Assembly (NCBI GenBank): GCA_029570205.1
Contig: JAKQSI010000022.1
Span: forward strand, 1-64,000
Length of the DNA: 64,000 bases
Source of the DNA: Candidatus Omnitrophota bacterium
GTDB lineage: Bacteria; Hinthialibacterota; Hinthialibacteria; Hinthialibacterales; JAKPRU01
Direction of reading: 5' to 3'
The position numbers and the translations under genes are program-made. Below the pieces are notes generated by a model, which saw nothing but the letters and a program-made list of their open reading frames with translations, did not search any database and had not been told where the DNA came from. Shown here in pieces: positions 54,229-63,485 of this stretch. The first letter of the stretch is position 1, and each line of letters starts with the position of its first letter.

Positions 54229-54302
54229 TGTCGAGAATAAGACGAATGGGACGGAGGGAACCCATGAGAATTGTCCGGGAGAGAGGAAGAGAGAAAGCAT
54301 AA
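54228..54302 (+). CDS. Possible 24-residue basic peptide
   Basis: An ATG overlapping the gspK stop as TAATG opens a 24-codon frame ending at 54302, three bases before gspL. The product has nine Arg and would be strongly basic. It may be a chance frame or a coupling leader for gspL translation. There is no homology to claim. Confidence 0.25.
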   Translation: MSRIRRMGRREPMRIVRERGREKA

Positions 54303-54305
54303 GAA

Positions 54306-55772
54306 ATGGTAACGAATCGGGAACATCTCTTGGCCTTACAGATTCTGCCGAGCGCGGCGCTGTGGGTGGAATTGGAGTTACACGGTTCAAAGCCTTTGCT
54401 TCGGAACTGCGGCAAAGAGACTTTGCCGCAGGGTGAATCATCGGAGAATGGCGCGTGGAAAGAATCGTTGCGGGAAGCGATTTCGAATATCTGGGGCCAG
54501 GTAGCCCATTCCTGGATGGAGCAGCCGGAGATCCTGCTTTTGGTTCCCGACAGCCGGGTGACCTCTCGGTATTTGGAGATTCCATCGACCGATCCCGAAC
54601 GGGTAAAAAATGTCATTGCGTTTGAGGTTGGCGAAGAGATTCAACTGCCGCCCGAAGAGATTGTGTGGGATCATCTTCGATTTCGGGGCAAGACGGAGGT
54701 CACCCGCGTTTTATGGTTGGCGGCGAGGAGTACCTCCATTCATGAGATTCTGGAGGCATTACCATCGGGATTTCCCGTTCCGAATATCGTCACACCGGCG
54801 CTGGTCGGTTCGGCTGTTCTTGCAGATTTCACAACCAAAGAGAATCCCGGGGAGGCCGCAATCGTGCTCGATTTGCAGGAGCCGGGCGCGACACTCCTGG
54901 TGCAGGATGCCGACGGTCTCTACTACGCCCGATCGGTGGCCGCACCAAGCTCGGAGAAAGGGGAGGAGGGTTCCCCGGAGACAGACGGATTTGCGCAGGA
55001 CCTGTCTCGCGAGCTGGCACGGACGTTTTTCTATGCCCGCCAGCGGTTCAAGAACATCACCATGAAACAGGTCCTCGTTGCGGGGAAAGACCACGTGTCG
55101 ATGGCCCGGAAGTTGACACCGCCGCCGGGTTTGCGATTGAACGCGCTGAATATGGAAGGTGCACTTGGGGCGCTCGGATTCAGTGCAAAAGACATTGCGC
55201 GGATTCCGGTGGAAAGCACATCGGCAGCAGCCGCTGCTGCTCTCCATCTGACCCGACGGGGAGAGATTCCCAACCTGGCTCCAGCGGTTGCGACAGGAAC
55301 TTTCGCAGGAGGACTCGCCGGTCTGGCCGGAGTGGTAAGCGGACGATTTCTGGTGATGACGGCTCTCTTAATCGCCCTCTGCGCCGGAACGGCTGTCGGC
55401 TCCACTCTCTGGAAACAGCACGCCATTGAGGCTCGACAGGAAAAGACGGGCGAGCTGCTCAATAAGGTTAGAAAACTCGAACAGGAACAAAAGATACTTC
55501 GCGCCGTGCAAAAAGAGCGTGTGCCGTTCGCAAAGATGTTTGTGGAACTGGCCGACAAGATTCCACAGAACGTGACGATGACCGATCTCAATTTCGATCT
55601 GCGGACGAAATTCACCATGAAGGGCAGGGCCGGCTCCAACCGGGATGTCGAGAATATTGTGAATATACTCAAAGAGATGAAGTATTTCAAAGAGGTTCTT
55701 GTTGAAAAAACCGCCGTCGAGAAAGATGGATTTGTTTTTTATATCGAGGGAACGATGAGGCAGGGTGGGTAA
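54306..55772 (+). CDS. gspL: Type II secretion assembly protein GspL-like (PilM/PilN fusion form)
   Basis: The 488-residue protein has an N-terminal actin-like PilM/GspL cytoplasmic domain (RVKNVIAFEVGEEIQLP, then AAIVLDLQEPGATLLVQDADGLYYAR and LSRELARTFFYARQRF). One TM segment follows (VMTALLIALCAGTAVGSTLW, at about residue 350), then a coiled coil and a periplasmic ferredoxin-like PilN domain (VTMTDLNFDLRTKFTMKGRAGS). It links GspE to the platform. The layout equals PilM fused to PilN, as in T2SS GspL. Confidence 0.85.
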   Translation: MVTNREHLLALQILPSAALWVELELHGSKPLLRNCGKETLPQGESSENGAWKESLREAISNIWGQVAHSWMEQPEILLLVPDSRVTSRYLEIPSTDPERVKNVIAFEVGEEIQLPPEEIVWDHLRFRGKTEVTRVLWLAARSTSIHEILEALPSGFPVPNIVTPALVGSAVLADFTTKENPGEAAIVLDLQEPGATLLVQDADGLYYARSVAAPSSEKGEEGSPETDGFAQDLSRELARTFFYARQRFKNITMKQVLVAGKDHVSMARKLTPPPGLRLNALNMEGALGALGFSAKDIARIPVESTSAAAAAALHLTRRGEIPNLAPAVATGTFAGGLAGLAGVVSGRFLVMTALLIALCAGTAVGSTLWKQHAIEARQEKTGELLNKVRKLEQEQKILRAVQKERVPFAKMFVELADKIPQNVTMTDLNFDLRTKFTMKGRAGSNRDVENIVNILKEMKYFKEVLVEKTAVEKDGFVFYIEGTMRQGG

Positions 55773-56019
55773 GGTTGGCCTCCCCCCCCCAGCCCCCCTC
55801 TCCAAGAGTGGAGAAGAGGGAGGGGAGCCTCACCCCCGGCCTCCTCTCCAAGGATGGAGAGGGGGGAAGACCCCACCCCGGCCCTCCCCGTAAACGGGGA
55901 GGGAGAAGAGACCGCACTCCCTGAGCGCCTGTGCGAGAAAGGGGAGGAGCCTTACCCCGGGCCCCGTCTGCAAGCGTGGAGAGGGGGGGAGGGGAATAAT
56001 TACACGAAGGGACGTTGAG
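55773..56019. repeat. Repeat-filled gap between gspL and gspM
   Basis: About 247 bases hold consecutive C-run/G-run palindromes: CCTCTCCAAGAGTGGAGAAGAGG and CCTCTCCAAGGATGGAGAGG types at 55795-55863, the CCTCCCCGTAAACGGGGAGG hairpin at about 55879-55902, and a degenerate CGTCTGCAAGCGTGGAGAGGGG at 55968-55988. They would interrupt a single T2SS transcript. Confidence 0.75.
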
Positions 56020-56553
56020 ATGGCTTTATCATCGAGAGAAAGAACATTGGCCGCTGTGACGGCGCTGGTGGTGGTTGTGGTGGCGCTGATTACGGGGGTT
56101 CGGGGACTACTGTCCTGGGCGGAAGGCTCCGGCGCTCACGATCTGGCATTTGGAACGGAAGGCTTGGGAGAGTTACTCGCGACGCTGGATAGGATCGACA
56201 CCCTGGAAAAGACCAACCAGGAAATCAAGAAGAGCCTGGGAAATGAGAGAATAACCTGCATTGACGTGGGGAAGACGGCGGAGTTGCTGAGGATCATCAG
56301 CGAGGCAGGCGGGCGTTGCGGCATGAGAGTTACGAATTTCAATCCGACCCCCCGGCAGAAGTCCAAACCGTTTCCGTCGCTGGAAGTGCAGATTGCTTTT
56401 GAATGCCAATATGAACAGCTGGTGCGGTTTGTGGATCAGCTGGATCGGATCGAGATTCCGGTTTTCATCCAGGCTTTGCGTGTGAACTGCAAACAGCCGG
56501 GTCAACCCCAGTTAGCGGGAACGATGACAATCGTAACGTATGTGTATTCGTAA
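56020..56553 (+). CDS. gspM: Type II secretion protein GspM/PilO-like
   Basis: The 177-residue protein has one N-terminal TM segment (LAAVTALVVVVVALITGV), a coiled-coil stretch with LATLDRIDTLEKTNQEIKKSL, and a ferredoxin-like domain (KPFPSLEVQIAFECQYEQLVRFVDQLDRIEIPVFIQALRV split across strands). That order is PilO or GspM, which pairs with the GspL periplasmic domain. AAGGGACG lies before the ATG. It is the first gene after a repeat-filled gap. Confidence 0.82.
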   Translation: MALSSRERTLAAVTALVVVVVALITGVRGLLSWAEGSGAHDLAFGTEGLGELLATLDRIDTLEKTNQEIKKSLGNERITCIDVGKTAELLRIISEAGGRCGMRVTNFNPTPRQKSKPFPSLEVQIAFECQYEQLVRFVDQLDRIEIPVFIQALRVNCKQPGQPQLAGTMTIVTYVYS

Positions 56554-56563
56554 GGAAAAGCGA

Positions 56564-57391
56564 ATGGAATCTATTGTGCGGTTTTTCAAATCGTTTTGGC
56601 AGCCGGTGATCCTGGCGGCGCTTTCGCTGATCCTGATGGCTCAGCTGATCGGGTGGGGATACGCGGCGCTGCAGATGCGAGGGATTGATCGACTGATCGC
56701 CGCCGCACAGGAAGAAACGAAACCTGCCGAAACAAGCGTGGAGAATCCTCGGCAGGATGCCCAGGCAGGAGATCCTGCCAATCCCGGAAATCGCGGCGAT
56801 CCGGGCAATCGCGGAAGTCGCGGGAGTCGGGGAAATCCGGACGGTCCCGGAGGCCATGGAAATCCCGAACTCAAAGTCAGCGCAGATATTTTCTTTCGTC
56901 GGACAATCAACTATGAACTCTCGGCGATTTATAAAGACCAGGCGGTTATCAACGGTCAGGTAGTCAAAGCCGGGGAACGAATCGGGAATGCGACGCTGCA
57001 AGAAATCCGTCTGGCGAGCGTGCTGATCCATGAGGACGGCCAGCCGGCGCCCCGCGAGCTGGTCATGTTCCAGGGAGCCGGTGGAGGAGGTGGGCCGTCC
57101 ATGGGTGGGCCACCACCGGGACGGGGATCAGCGCCCGCCATGGCGAGTACAGCCGGCGGACAGGCCCAGACGGCGCCGCAGGGACCGGCCGGAATGCCGA
57201 TGCAAAGCGTGGGATCCCCGCAGAACCAGCGGAGGGAGTTCATTCAAAGTCTGCGAAACGGAACGTTCGATCCGGGTAATCTCACACCGGAACAGCGTCA
57301 ACGATTCGAAGAAATGAGGCAGCGCCGTTTGGAAAGAAGAGGACAAAGGGGCGGAGAACCCGGCGAAGGACCTCGCTCCAGACAGGAATAA
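56564..57391 (+). CDS. GspC/PilP-like periplasmic protein with low-complexity linkers
   Basis: The 275-residue protein has a TM segment (residues about 13-35), a Gly/Asn/Arg-rich linker with repeated NRGD and SRG units, and a compact domain reading NYELSAIYKDQAVINGQVVKAGE with a later LASVLI strand, as in GspC homology-region or PilP/GspB domains. A second Pro/Gly-rich stretch and a basic Arg-rich tail follow. Such proteins connect the inner-membrane platform to the secretin. AAGGAAAAG lies before the ATG at 56564. Confidence 0.75.
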   Translation: MESIVRFFKSFWQPVILAALSLILMAQLIGWGYAALQMRGIDRLIAAAQEETKPAETSVENPRQDAQAGDPANPGNRGDPGNRGSRGSRGNPDGPGGHGNPELKVSADIFFRRTINYELSAIYKDQAVINGQVVKAGERIGNATLQEIRLASVLIHEDGQPAPRELVMFQGAGGGGGPSMGGPPPGRGSAPAMASTAGGQAQTAPQGPAGMPMQSVGSPQNQRREFIQSLRNGTFDPGNLTPEQRQRFEEMRQRRLERRGQRGGEPGEGPRSRQE

Positions 57392-57413
57392 TCATCTGCA
57401 GGAGAAATGCAAC

Positions 57414-60326
57414 ATGAAACGCAAGTCCCAAATAACGACTATTTATTCCATTCTGTGTCTGATGTTTGCGGTAGCTGTGCCCGCATGGGCGCAGGAGGGT
57501 TCCGAGGCTGCGCCTGCGGAACAATCGTCGAAAGGCGGCGGGCTGGCCAGTTTTCTTGCTGAGAGCATGCCTTCGCTGCTGAAAGCCAATAACGTTTTCT
57601 TTCCGTCTAAACCGGCGGAAACAAGACCGCCCGCCGGAGCTGTGGCCGGTCAACCACAAGAAGCGACCGACAACCTGTTCACCCTCAATTTCAATAATGC
57701 CGGAATTGACATGGTTCTGAAGTTCCTGAGTGACATGACCGGCAAGGTGGTTATGCGGGACGACCAGGTGCAGGGACAGATCACGCTGATGGTTCCCGAC
57801 AAGATTTCCAAGGAAAAGGCGATGGAGTATATCGAGCAGGCGTTTGCTCTGAAAAAATTCACCATTGTGGAGACGGACAGCCTGCTTATTGTTCTGCCGA
57901 CCAATGTCGCCGTTCAAAAAGGATTGCAGGTGAAATTCGGCGCCCCGGAAGAAGGGGAGATTTCACCGCGAATGCGGACGCAGATTATTCCCTTGCAGCA
58001 CGCGAGCGCGGCCCAGCTGAAGGAAGATCTGAAGCCGCTCCTGTCGGACACCGCACAGGTAATCGCCGATACGCGAACGAATTCGCTCATTTTGACGGAA
58101 TCGGGAACGAATATCGCGCGCCTGATGACTATCATTAAGGAACTGGACCGCGCCGAGGAAGGAAGCAAGCTGGTGACGCGGATTTTGCCGCTGAAATACA
58201 CGGATGCGTCCCAGCTTTCCGTGGCCCTGGATCAGATGATGGCGCATCTCAATGCCAAACCGGCCCCACAAACTCCGGGCGCACCCCCCACTGCCACAGT
58301 CAGCCCAACCAAGATTCTGGCTGATCCGATCACAAACAGCCTGATCGTCTCCGGCCCGGAGAAGGATGTGGTCCAGATAGAAGATTTTGTCGCAAAGCTG
58401 GATGTCAGCGGAGCCAAGGGAATCGAGACGGCCACCATTCGGCTGAAACAGGCGCAAGCGCGGACTCTCGCGGACCAGATCATGCGAGTTCTGAAGCGGA
58501 GGAAAACATCGTTTCAGGAAACAATTGTGGTCGCCGACGACTGGACCAATTCGCTGATCGTGTCGGGGTACCCGGAAGATATCGAGACAGTCAAGCGCCT
58601 GGCGGCGCAACTGGATGAAACGAAGACAGCCGCAATGGAAACGCGAGTCTTCATGCTGAAAGAGTCGGATGCCACAGTCCTGTCGGAAAGCCTCAGCAGC
58701 ATCCTGACGCGGACTGGGACCGGTCGAGGACGATCCTACTACGATTATTTTTCTCGTGGTGGGGGGGAGCAGACAGATGAGCCGCAGATCACTGTCGATA
58801 CGCGGCTGAATGCGCTGATTATCAAGGCGAAAACGGAAGATTTTCCGATGATCGAACGACTGATTGAGGAACTTGACATCGCCTTGCCGGAATCCAAAGA
58901 GGAGCCGCGAATCTTCCCGCTGAAATATGCGGACGCGCGAGACGTTGCAGACCTGCTGAATGAGTTATTCAGCGACCGGGAGAGTTCCTACGGATTCTTT
59001 TTCTTCATGAGTCGCCAGCAGTCGATCAGCGGGCTGTCGGGTAAAGTGAAAGTGATCGCGGATCCGGGAACGAATTCGCTGGTGGTGATCGCCTCCAGTC
59101 CGAGGGGGTTCGATGTTGTGGAGAAAATGCTGGCGGACCTGGACCAGATCTCGCCCGAATTCGGATCGACGATTGTCATCCCGCTCAAACACGCCAACGC
59201 CGAAGAGCTGGCGACCAGCCTCACCAGCCTGTTCGAGGAAGACACTCGAAACCGGGGCGGCGATATTTACTGGTTCAAGACCGGAGGCGGTACGACGGAG
59301 CGCGAGATCAACAACATGATCGGGAATGTGCGGGTTATTGCGGATGTCCGCAGCAATTCGCTGATTGTGAGTACCCCCGTGCAAAACATGGACCCCATCC
59401 GACGGATTGTGGAAGAGTTGGATACTCCAACCTCTCAGGTCATGGTGGAGATTCTGATTGTGGAGTTGAGTTCCGACCAGGATCGGAACCTGGGGATTCA
59501 ATGGGGCGGCGAGTCTGGAAGTGTGGGGGGGTATGCGGATTTTCGGTTTCAGGACCCGTTTCTGGTTCAGGAACAGCAGGATACCGGACACACGTTCCGT
59601 TCCACGACCCTGACGGGTACGCAATTTGAGGCTGTGCTGAATTTCCTTTCGAAGACAAGCAATACGAATGTGGTGGCCCGCCCGAATATCCTGGCGGCAA
59701 ACAACAAAGAGGCCAGTGTGAATGTCGGAAAGGATATTCAGTATTTTACCTCGATTGAGGCCACCGAGACCGGCAGTCTGCAATCGACGGACTTTCGCTC
59801 GGTCGGCCTGACTCTGACCGTCAAACCGCAAGTGAATCAGAGTACTGTGAGCAATGCAACCGGGATTGTCACCATGGATATCACGGTGACAACGGGAGAT
59901 CAGGCTCTCGATGTGGCGGGTTTGGCTGCCGGGTTACAGGCATTCAACAAGCGCGAGGTAAAAACAAACGTAACGGTGGAAAACGGCATGACTGTGGTGC
60001 TGTCCGGGGTGATCGACGAGGCTTGGACCGATTCCGAGCAGGGTGTTCCGGGTTTGAAGCACATTCCATTGCTGGGAAGAGCGTTTAAGAACAAGCGGAA
60101 AATCCAGACCAAGACGGAGCTGATTACGTTTATTACTCCCTGGATTCTCGATACCCGCGAGCAATTGCAACAGGTCACGAGCGGTCAGATGGATACCGAG
60201 TCCTATCAGTATTGGCTGGAGCACAAAGAGAAAGAAGAAGCGATCCAGAAGGTGCGGGAAGAACTCCGGCAGAATTCGAAATTCCAAACGGATAAGAAAC
60301 GGCAGACCGAGGAGAAGGCGGAATGA
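57414..60326 (+). CDS. gspD: Type II secretion secretin GspD with six N1-type repeats
   Basis: The 970-residue protein has a signal peptide, an N0 domain (FTLNFNNAGIDMVLKFLSDMTGK) and then six N1-like repeats. Each has an IxPLKxADAxxL-type opening and a VIADxxTNSLIV-type close; they start near 57983, 58186, 58437, 58648, 58914 and 59178. The secretin core follows with VARPNILAANNKEASVNVG and VPGLKHIPLLGRAFKNK. A charged tail ends the protein. Typical GspD has N0 and three N-repeats. It forms the outer-membrane channel. No pilotin gene is nearby. Confidence 0.95.
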   Translation: MKRKSQITTIYSILCLMFAVAVPAWAQEGSEAAPAEQSSKGGGLASFLAESMPSLLKANNVFFPSKPAETRPPAGAVAGQPQEATDNLFTLNFNNAGIDMVLKFLSDMTGKVVMRDDQVQGQITLMVPDKISKEKAMEYIEQAFALKKFTIVETDSLLIVLPTNVAVQKGLQVKFGAPEEGEISPRMRTQIIPLQHASAAQLKEDLKPLLSDTAQVIADTRTNSLILTESGTNIARLMTIIKELDRAEEGSKLVTRILPLKYTDASQLSVALDQMMAHLNAKPAPQTPGAPPTATVSPTKILADPITNSLIVSGPEKDVVQIEDFVAKLDVSGAKGIETATIRLKQAQARTLADQIMRVLKRRKTSFQETIVVADDWTNSLIVSGYPEDIETVKRLAAQLDETKTAAMETRVFMLKESDATVLSESLSSILTRTGTGRGRSYYDYFSRGGGEQTDEPQITVDTRLNALIIKAKTEDFPMIERLIEELDIALPESKEEPRIFPLKYADARDVADLLNELFSDRESSYGFFFFMSRQQSISGLSGKVKVIADPGTNSLVVIASSPRGFDVVEKMLADLDQISPEFGSTIVIPLKHANAEELATSLTSLFEEDTRNRGGDIYWFKTGGGTTEREINNMIGNVRVIADVRSNSLIVSTPVQNMDPIRRIVEELDTPTSQVMVEILIVELSSDQDRNLGIQWGGESGSVGGYADFRFQDPFLVQEQQDTGHTFRSTTLTGTQFEAVLNFLSKTSNTNVVARPNILAANNKEASVNVGKDIQYFTSIEATETGSLQSTDFRSVGLTLTVKPQVNQSTVSNATGIVTMDITVTTGDQALDVAGLAAGLQAFNKREVKTNVTVENGMTVVLSGVIDEAWTDSEQGVPGLKHIPLLGRAFKNKRKIQTKTELITFITPWILDTREQLQQVTSGQMDTESYQYWLEHKEKEEAIQKVREELRQNSKFQTDKKRQTEEKAE

Positions 60327-62119
60327 GAAAGAGGATGACGGTGATACTCGCATTAGTCATGGGAGTGTTTCTCGGGTATGCAGCGCGCGATCTGCCGATT
60401 TCGGGGTATATTGCCCCGGGCGGAGACGGAAACGAGGTGGCTTCGGCAACCGCAACGGTTTCGGTATCCGGTCAACCGGCCGGTGTGGTGGGCGATGCGA
60501 CTCCGCCTGAACCGCTTCCCGAAGTACATCCCTTCCCTTCCGCCGACATGTATCTCGATTACGTGCTGCCGGAACGGGCATTGATGCAGTGGAAGATTTG
60601 CGCACGCGACATCCGAGATAATACCGGCGAGGACAGTTTGTCTTCCCTGGCGAAACGGGATGCGCTGCGGAACCTGTTCGCCTCGCTGTCGCAGGGACCG
60701 GGACCGTCATTCGCACCGTTTATCGGAGAACTGGCTGCGCAGGCCGATACGATTCAAATCTTCCTGATGCCGACCGACGGGCAGCTTCCGACGCTGACTT
60801 TTTTTCTGGCGGCGTCCTGGCCCGAAGTGACTTACGCCGATGTGCGGAAATATCTTCGCGAGCCGATTCGCGCAGGCCTGGAGAACGGAAATCCTTATGG
60901 GAAACCCGCCGGAGAATTCGTTGTGGAGGGTGTGAGTTCGAATACGGGAAATGTCAGCTATGCGGTAACAGAGGGAATGGTATGGGTCTGCAACAGCCCG
61001 ATTGTGCTGGAGCAGACGCTGACAACGCCCCCCCCGCCGAAACCGGAAACAGACCCGCCAACGAAGGAATTGCTGGGACACGTTCCGCAGGACGGGGTGA
61101 CCGCCGTATTCAATCTGCGGGACCAGGGCGGGTCGGCAGGACCGGCGGGATTCCTCGCCCTGCTGAAACAGTGGGGTGTCGAACAACTTGCGGTCGGCTG
61201 GGGCGGCGAGGAACCGAGCCTTGTGGCGTATGGCAGATTCGGCCGAGCGCCCGAGTGGATCAATTCCTGGCCGAGTCTTGATGCCACCGATGTGCAGGCT
61301 CCATCGGCGGGCACTTTGCTCACCCTGGACCTCTCACTGCCGACAATTCCCGCCGCAACAGAGGAATTTCGAGGCAGATCGGATCGGGGACCGGATCGAA
61401 TGCGGGAGGGCGGATTCGGCGATCGCCAGCAGATGGGAGGACGACACGGAGGATTTCGACCGGGAAGCCGGTTCGGACTTGACCGTCGCATTCCCATGAT
61501 GATGCGGATGCTCCCGCCGGCGGAACAGTTCTCCTTGCGCATCGCGGCAGGAGAACAAGAGCCGGTTCTGTGGGCGGCTGTCTTTCGGGGCGATCCGCTG
61601 GTCATGACGGCATGGCTCGATACGTTCCTGAACTCATCGGGAGCCGAGACGGAAGATCTCGGCGACGGCGCAATCCGGGTTGCGCTGGGAGACGGAATGT
61701 ACAGCAGGATTTGGGGGCTGAGCGAGGCCGTTCTGGTAGATAATGACGGGACATTGAATGTCTACTCGACCGAAGAAGCCTTGCGGTATCTCGCCGCGCC
61801 GACCGGAGGCAGCGGGCAGGTGGTTATGGAGACACAGTCCTCCGAGAGCAGCGATCCCCGACGGATGTGCATTCAGGTTTCGGCGGAGTTTCTGAAACGT
61901 TTAATTGAAGGGGAAATAGCAGATGTCGGCTCGGCTACTCCGAACGCAAAGGCAGTCGCCGACTTTCTCAGGATCCTGGCCGATTTGACGACGCCGGTCA
62001 CAGCCGATCTTCGGATTACGGAAGAGGGAATGGAGTTGCATGTCGAGGCAAAGAACCATCTGGCTGCGGTGATCGGCCCGGCGTTTATTGCCTCGTCGCT
62101 GATGCGGAGAGGGATATGA
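60323..62119 (+). CDS. T2SS-linked exported protein of unknown function
   Basis: The 598-residue protein starts with a TM or signal segment (MTVILALVMGVFLGYAA). Its layout of mixed alpha/beta regions recalls DUF3352-type proteins, but identity is not certain. Notable stretches are LGHVPQDGVTAVFNLRDQ, an Arg/Gly-rich loop at about residues 345-380 with GRSDRGPDRMREGG, and a C-terminal VTADLRITEEGMELHVEAKNH. The ATG overlaps the gspD stop as ATGA, so its translation is coupled. It may be an accessory to the secretin. Nothing in the sequence gives a reaction. Confidence 0.7.
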   Translation: MRKRMTVILALVMGVFLGYAARDLPISGYIAPGGDGNEVASATATVSVSGQPAGVVGDATPPEPLPEVHPFPSADMYLDYVLPERALMQWKICARDIRDNTGEDSLSSLAKRDALRNLFASLSQGPGPSFAPFIGELAAQADTIQIFLMPTDGQLPTLTFFLAASWPEVTYADVRKYLREPIRAGLENGNPYGKPAGEFVVEGVSSNTGNVSYAVTEGMVWVCNSPIVLEQTLTTPPPPKPETDPPTKELLGHVPQDGVTAVFNLRDQGGSAGPAGFLALLKQWGVEQLAVGWGGEEPSLVAYGRFGRAPEWINSWPSLDATDVQAPSAGTLLTLDLSLPTIPAATEEFRGRSDRGPDRMREGGFGDRQQMGGRHGGFRPGSRFGLDRRIPMMMRMLPPAEQFSLRIAAGEQEPVLWAAVFRGDPLVMTAWLDTFLNSSGAETEDLGDGAIRVALGDGMYSRIWGLSEAVLVDNDGTLNVYSTEEALRYLAAPTGGSGQVVMETQSSESSDPRRMCIQVSAEFLKRLIEGEIADVGSATPNAKAVADFLRILADLTTPVTADLRITEEGMELHVEAKNHLAAVIGPAFIASSLMRRGI

Positions 62120-62186
62120 GGTAGCGTCCAAACTGCCGACCATAGGGGGACACCCACGCCACAGCTACGCAACGCCTGATTGTCCG

Positions 62187-63263
62187 TCACGGGAGTTCCA
62201 GCATACGCGACAGGGCCAGGCGGGCATCGCGGACAATCACATCGGGAATTGTGATCGGTTTTCCATCGTCCAGATGTTCCAATGTACGCAGGAGATTCTT
62301 CGGACTGATCTTCCACATGTTCGGACAGACGGATCGTGCCAGAGGCAGGATTTCCTTATCGGGATACTCCTGCGCCAGCCGTCGCACCATGTTGATCTCG
62401 GTTCCGATAAAGATGATGCTGCCCGAAGGGGCCGCCCGGATATAGTGGATGATTTGTTCGGTTGAGCCGGTCGCATCGGAGAGAGCTACAGTTTCTTCCG
62501 GACATTCGGGATGCACGATGATTTTGCAGCCGGGTTTGGTCTGTCGCGCTCGTTGCACGAGGGGGGGCGTAAAATACGTGTGAACATGACAATAGCCGTT
62601 CCAGAGAATGACCCGCGAGTTTCGGATCTCCTCATCGGTATGATCCTTCCTCGGATCGGGGGCCAGCCAGTCCCAGAAGATGACCTGTTCGCGGGGGATG
62701 CCCAGCGCATTGGCGGTGTTCCGTCCGAGATGCCGGTCGGGGAAAAAGATCACTTTCTCCCGTCGCTCGAAAGCCCACTCGAATGCCTTGTCCGCATTGG
62801 ATGAAGTGCAGGCTAATCCACCATTCCGGCCGCACATTGCCTTGATATCGGCGTCCGAGTTGACATAAGTAACCGGCGTGATCCGCCCCGGTCCCACGAT
62901 GGCGGTGAGGTCCTCCCAGGCACGTTCCACCGTGTCGATATCGGCCATGTCTGCCATGGGGCAACCGGCCCGTCGATCCGGCAGATAGACTTTCTGATGC
63001 GGCTGCGCCAGAATTCTGGCGCTTTCCGCCATGAAATGCACACCGCAGAATACGATATACTCCGCCTCTTTCTGCTCGGAGGCCCGTTTGGATAGAAGGA
63101 AAGAGTCTCCCCGGAAGTCGGCCAATTCGACAATTTCATCGCGTTGATAGTGATGCCCCAGGATCACCAGGCGGTTGCCCAATTCCCGTTTGATCTCTCT
63201 GATTCGATCCAGGCACTGCTGCAAATCCGGATCTTCGGTGTGAATGGACTTCGACGATATCAT
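62187..63263 (-). CDS. nadA: Quinolinate synthase
   Basis: The 358-residue protein has LGHHYQRDEIVELADFRGDS, the three [4Fe-4S] cysteines Cys101 (AGCPMAD), Cys225 (NGYCHVH) and Cys313 (SVCPNMWK), plus HPECPEE and GSTEQIIHYI. It condenses iminoaspartate with dihydroxyacetone phosphate to quinolinate in NAD synthesis. The ATG at 63263 is taken. The partners nadB and nadC are not in the window. It diverges from the Tat-exported protein. Confidence 0.95.
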   Translation of the reverse strand: MISSKSIHTEDPDLQQCLDRIREIKRELGNRLVILGHHYQRDEIVELADFRGDSFLLSKRASEQKEAEYIVFCGVHFMAESARILAQPHQKVYLPDRRAGCPMADMADIDTVERAWEDLTAIVGPGRITPVTYVNSDADIKAMCGRNGGLACTSSNADKAFEWAFERREKVIFFPDRHLGRNTANALGIPREQVIFWDWLAPDPRKDHTDEEIRNSRVILWNGYCHVHTYFTPPLVQRARQTKPGCKIIVHPECPEETVALSDATGSTEQIIHYIRAAPSGSIIFIGTEINMVRRLAQEYPDKEILPLARSVCPNMWKISPKNLLRTLEHLDDGKPITIPDVIVRDARLALSRMLELP

Positions 63264-63485
63264 GGATTACTCATTCCATTTCCACGGGACAGTTTATCAC
63301 GGCAAGTGAATTCCGCTTATCACCGCAATTGTGTCAAGATCGGGACAGAGGATCAACCGCGAGGTCAATTTTCTATCGTTCCAGGCGTGGACGAATTGAC
63401 CTGTTTTCGGGTATTCTATGCTGAATCGACGGATTCCCGATTAAGGACAAAGATACACGAAAACCGAATTTCGGAGGATACCTTC

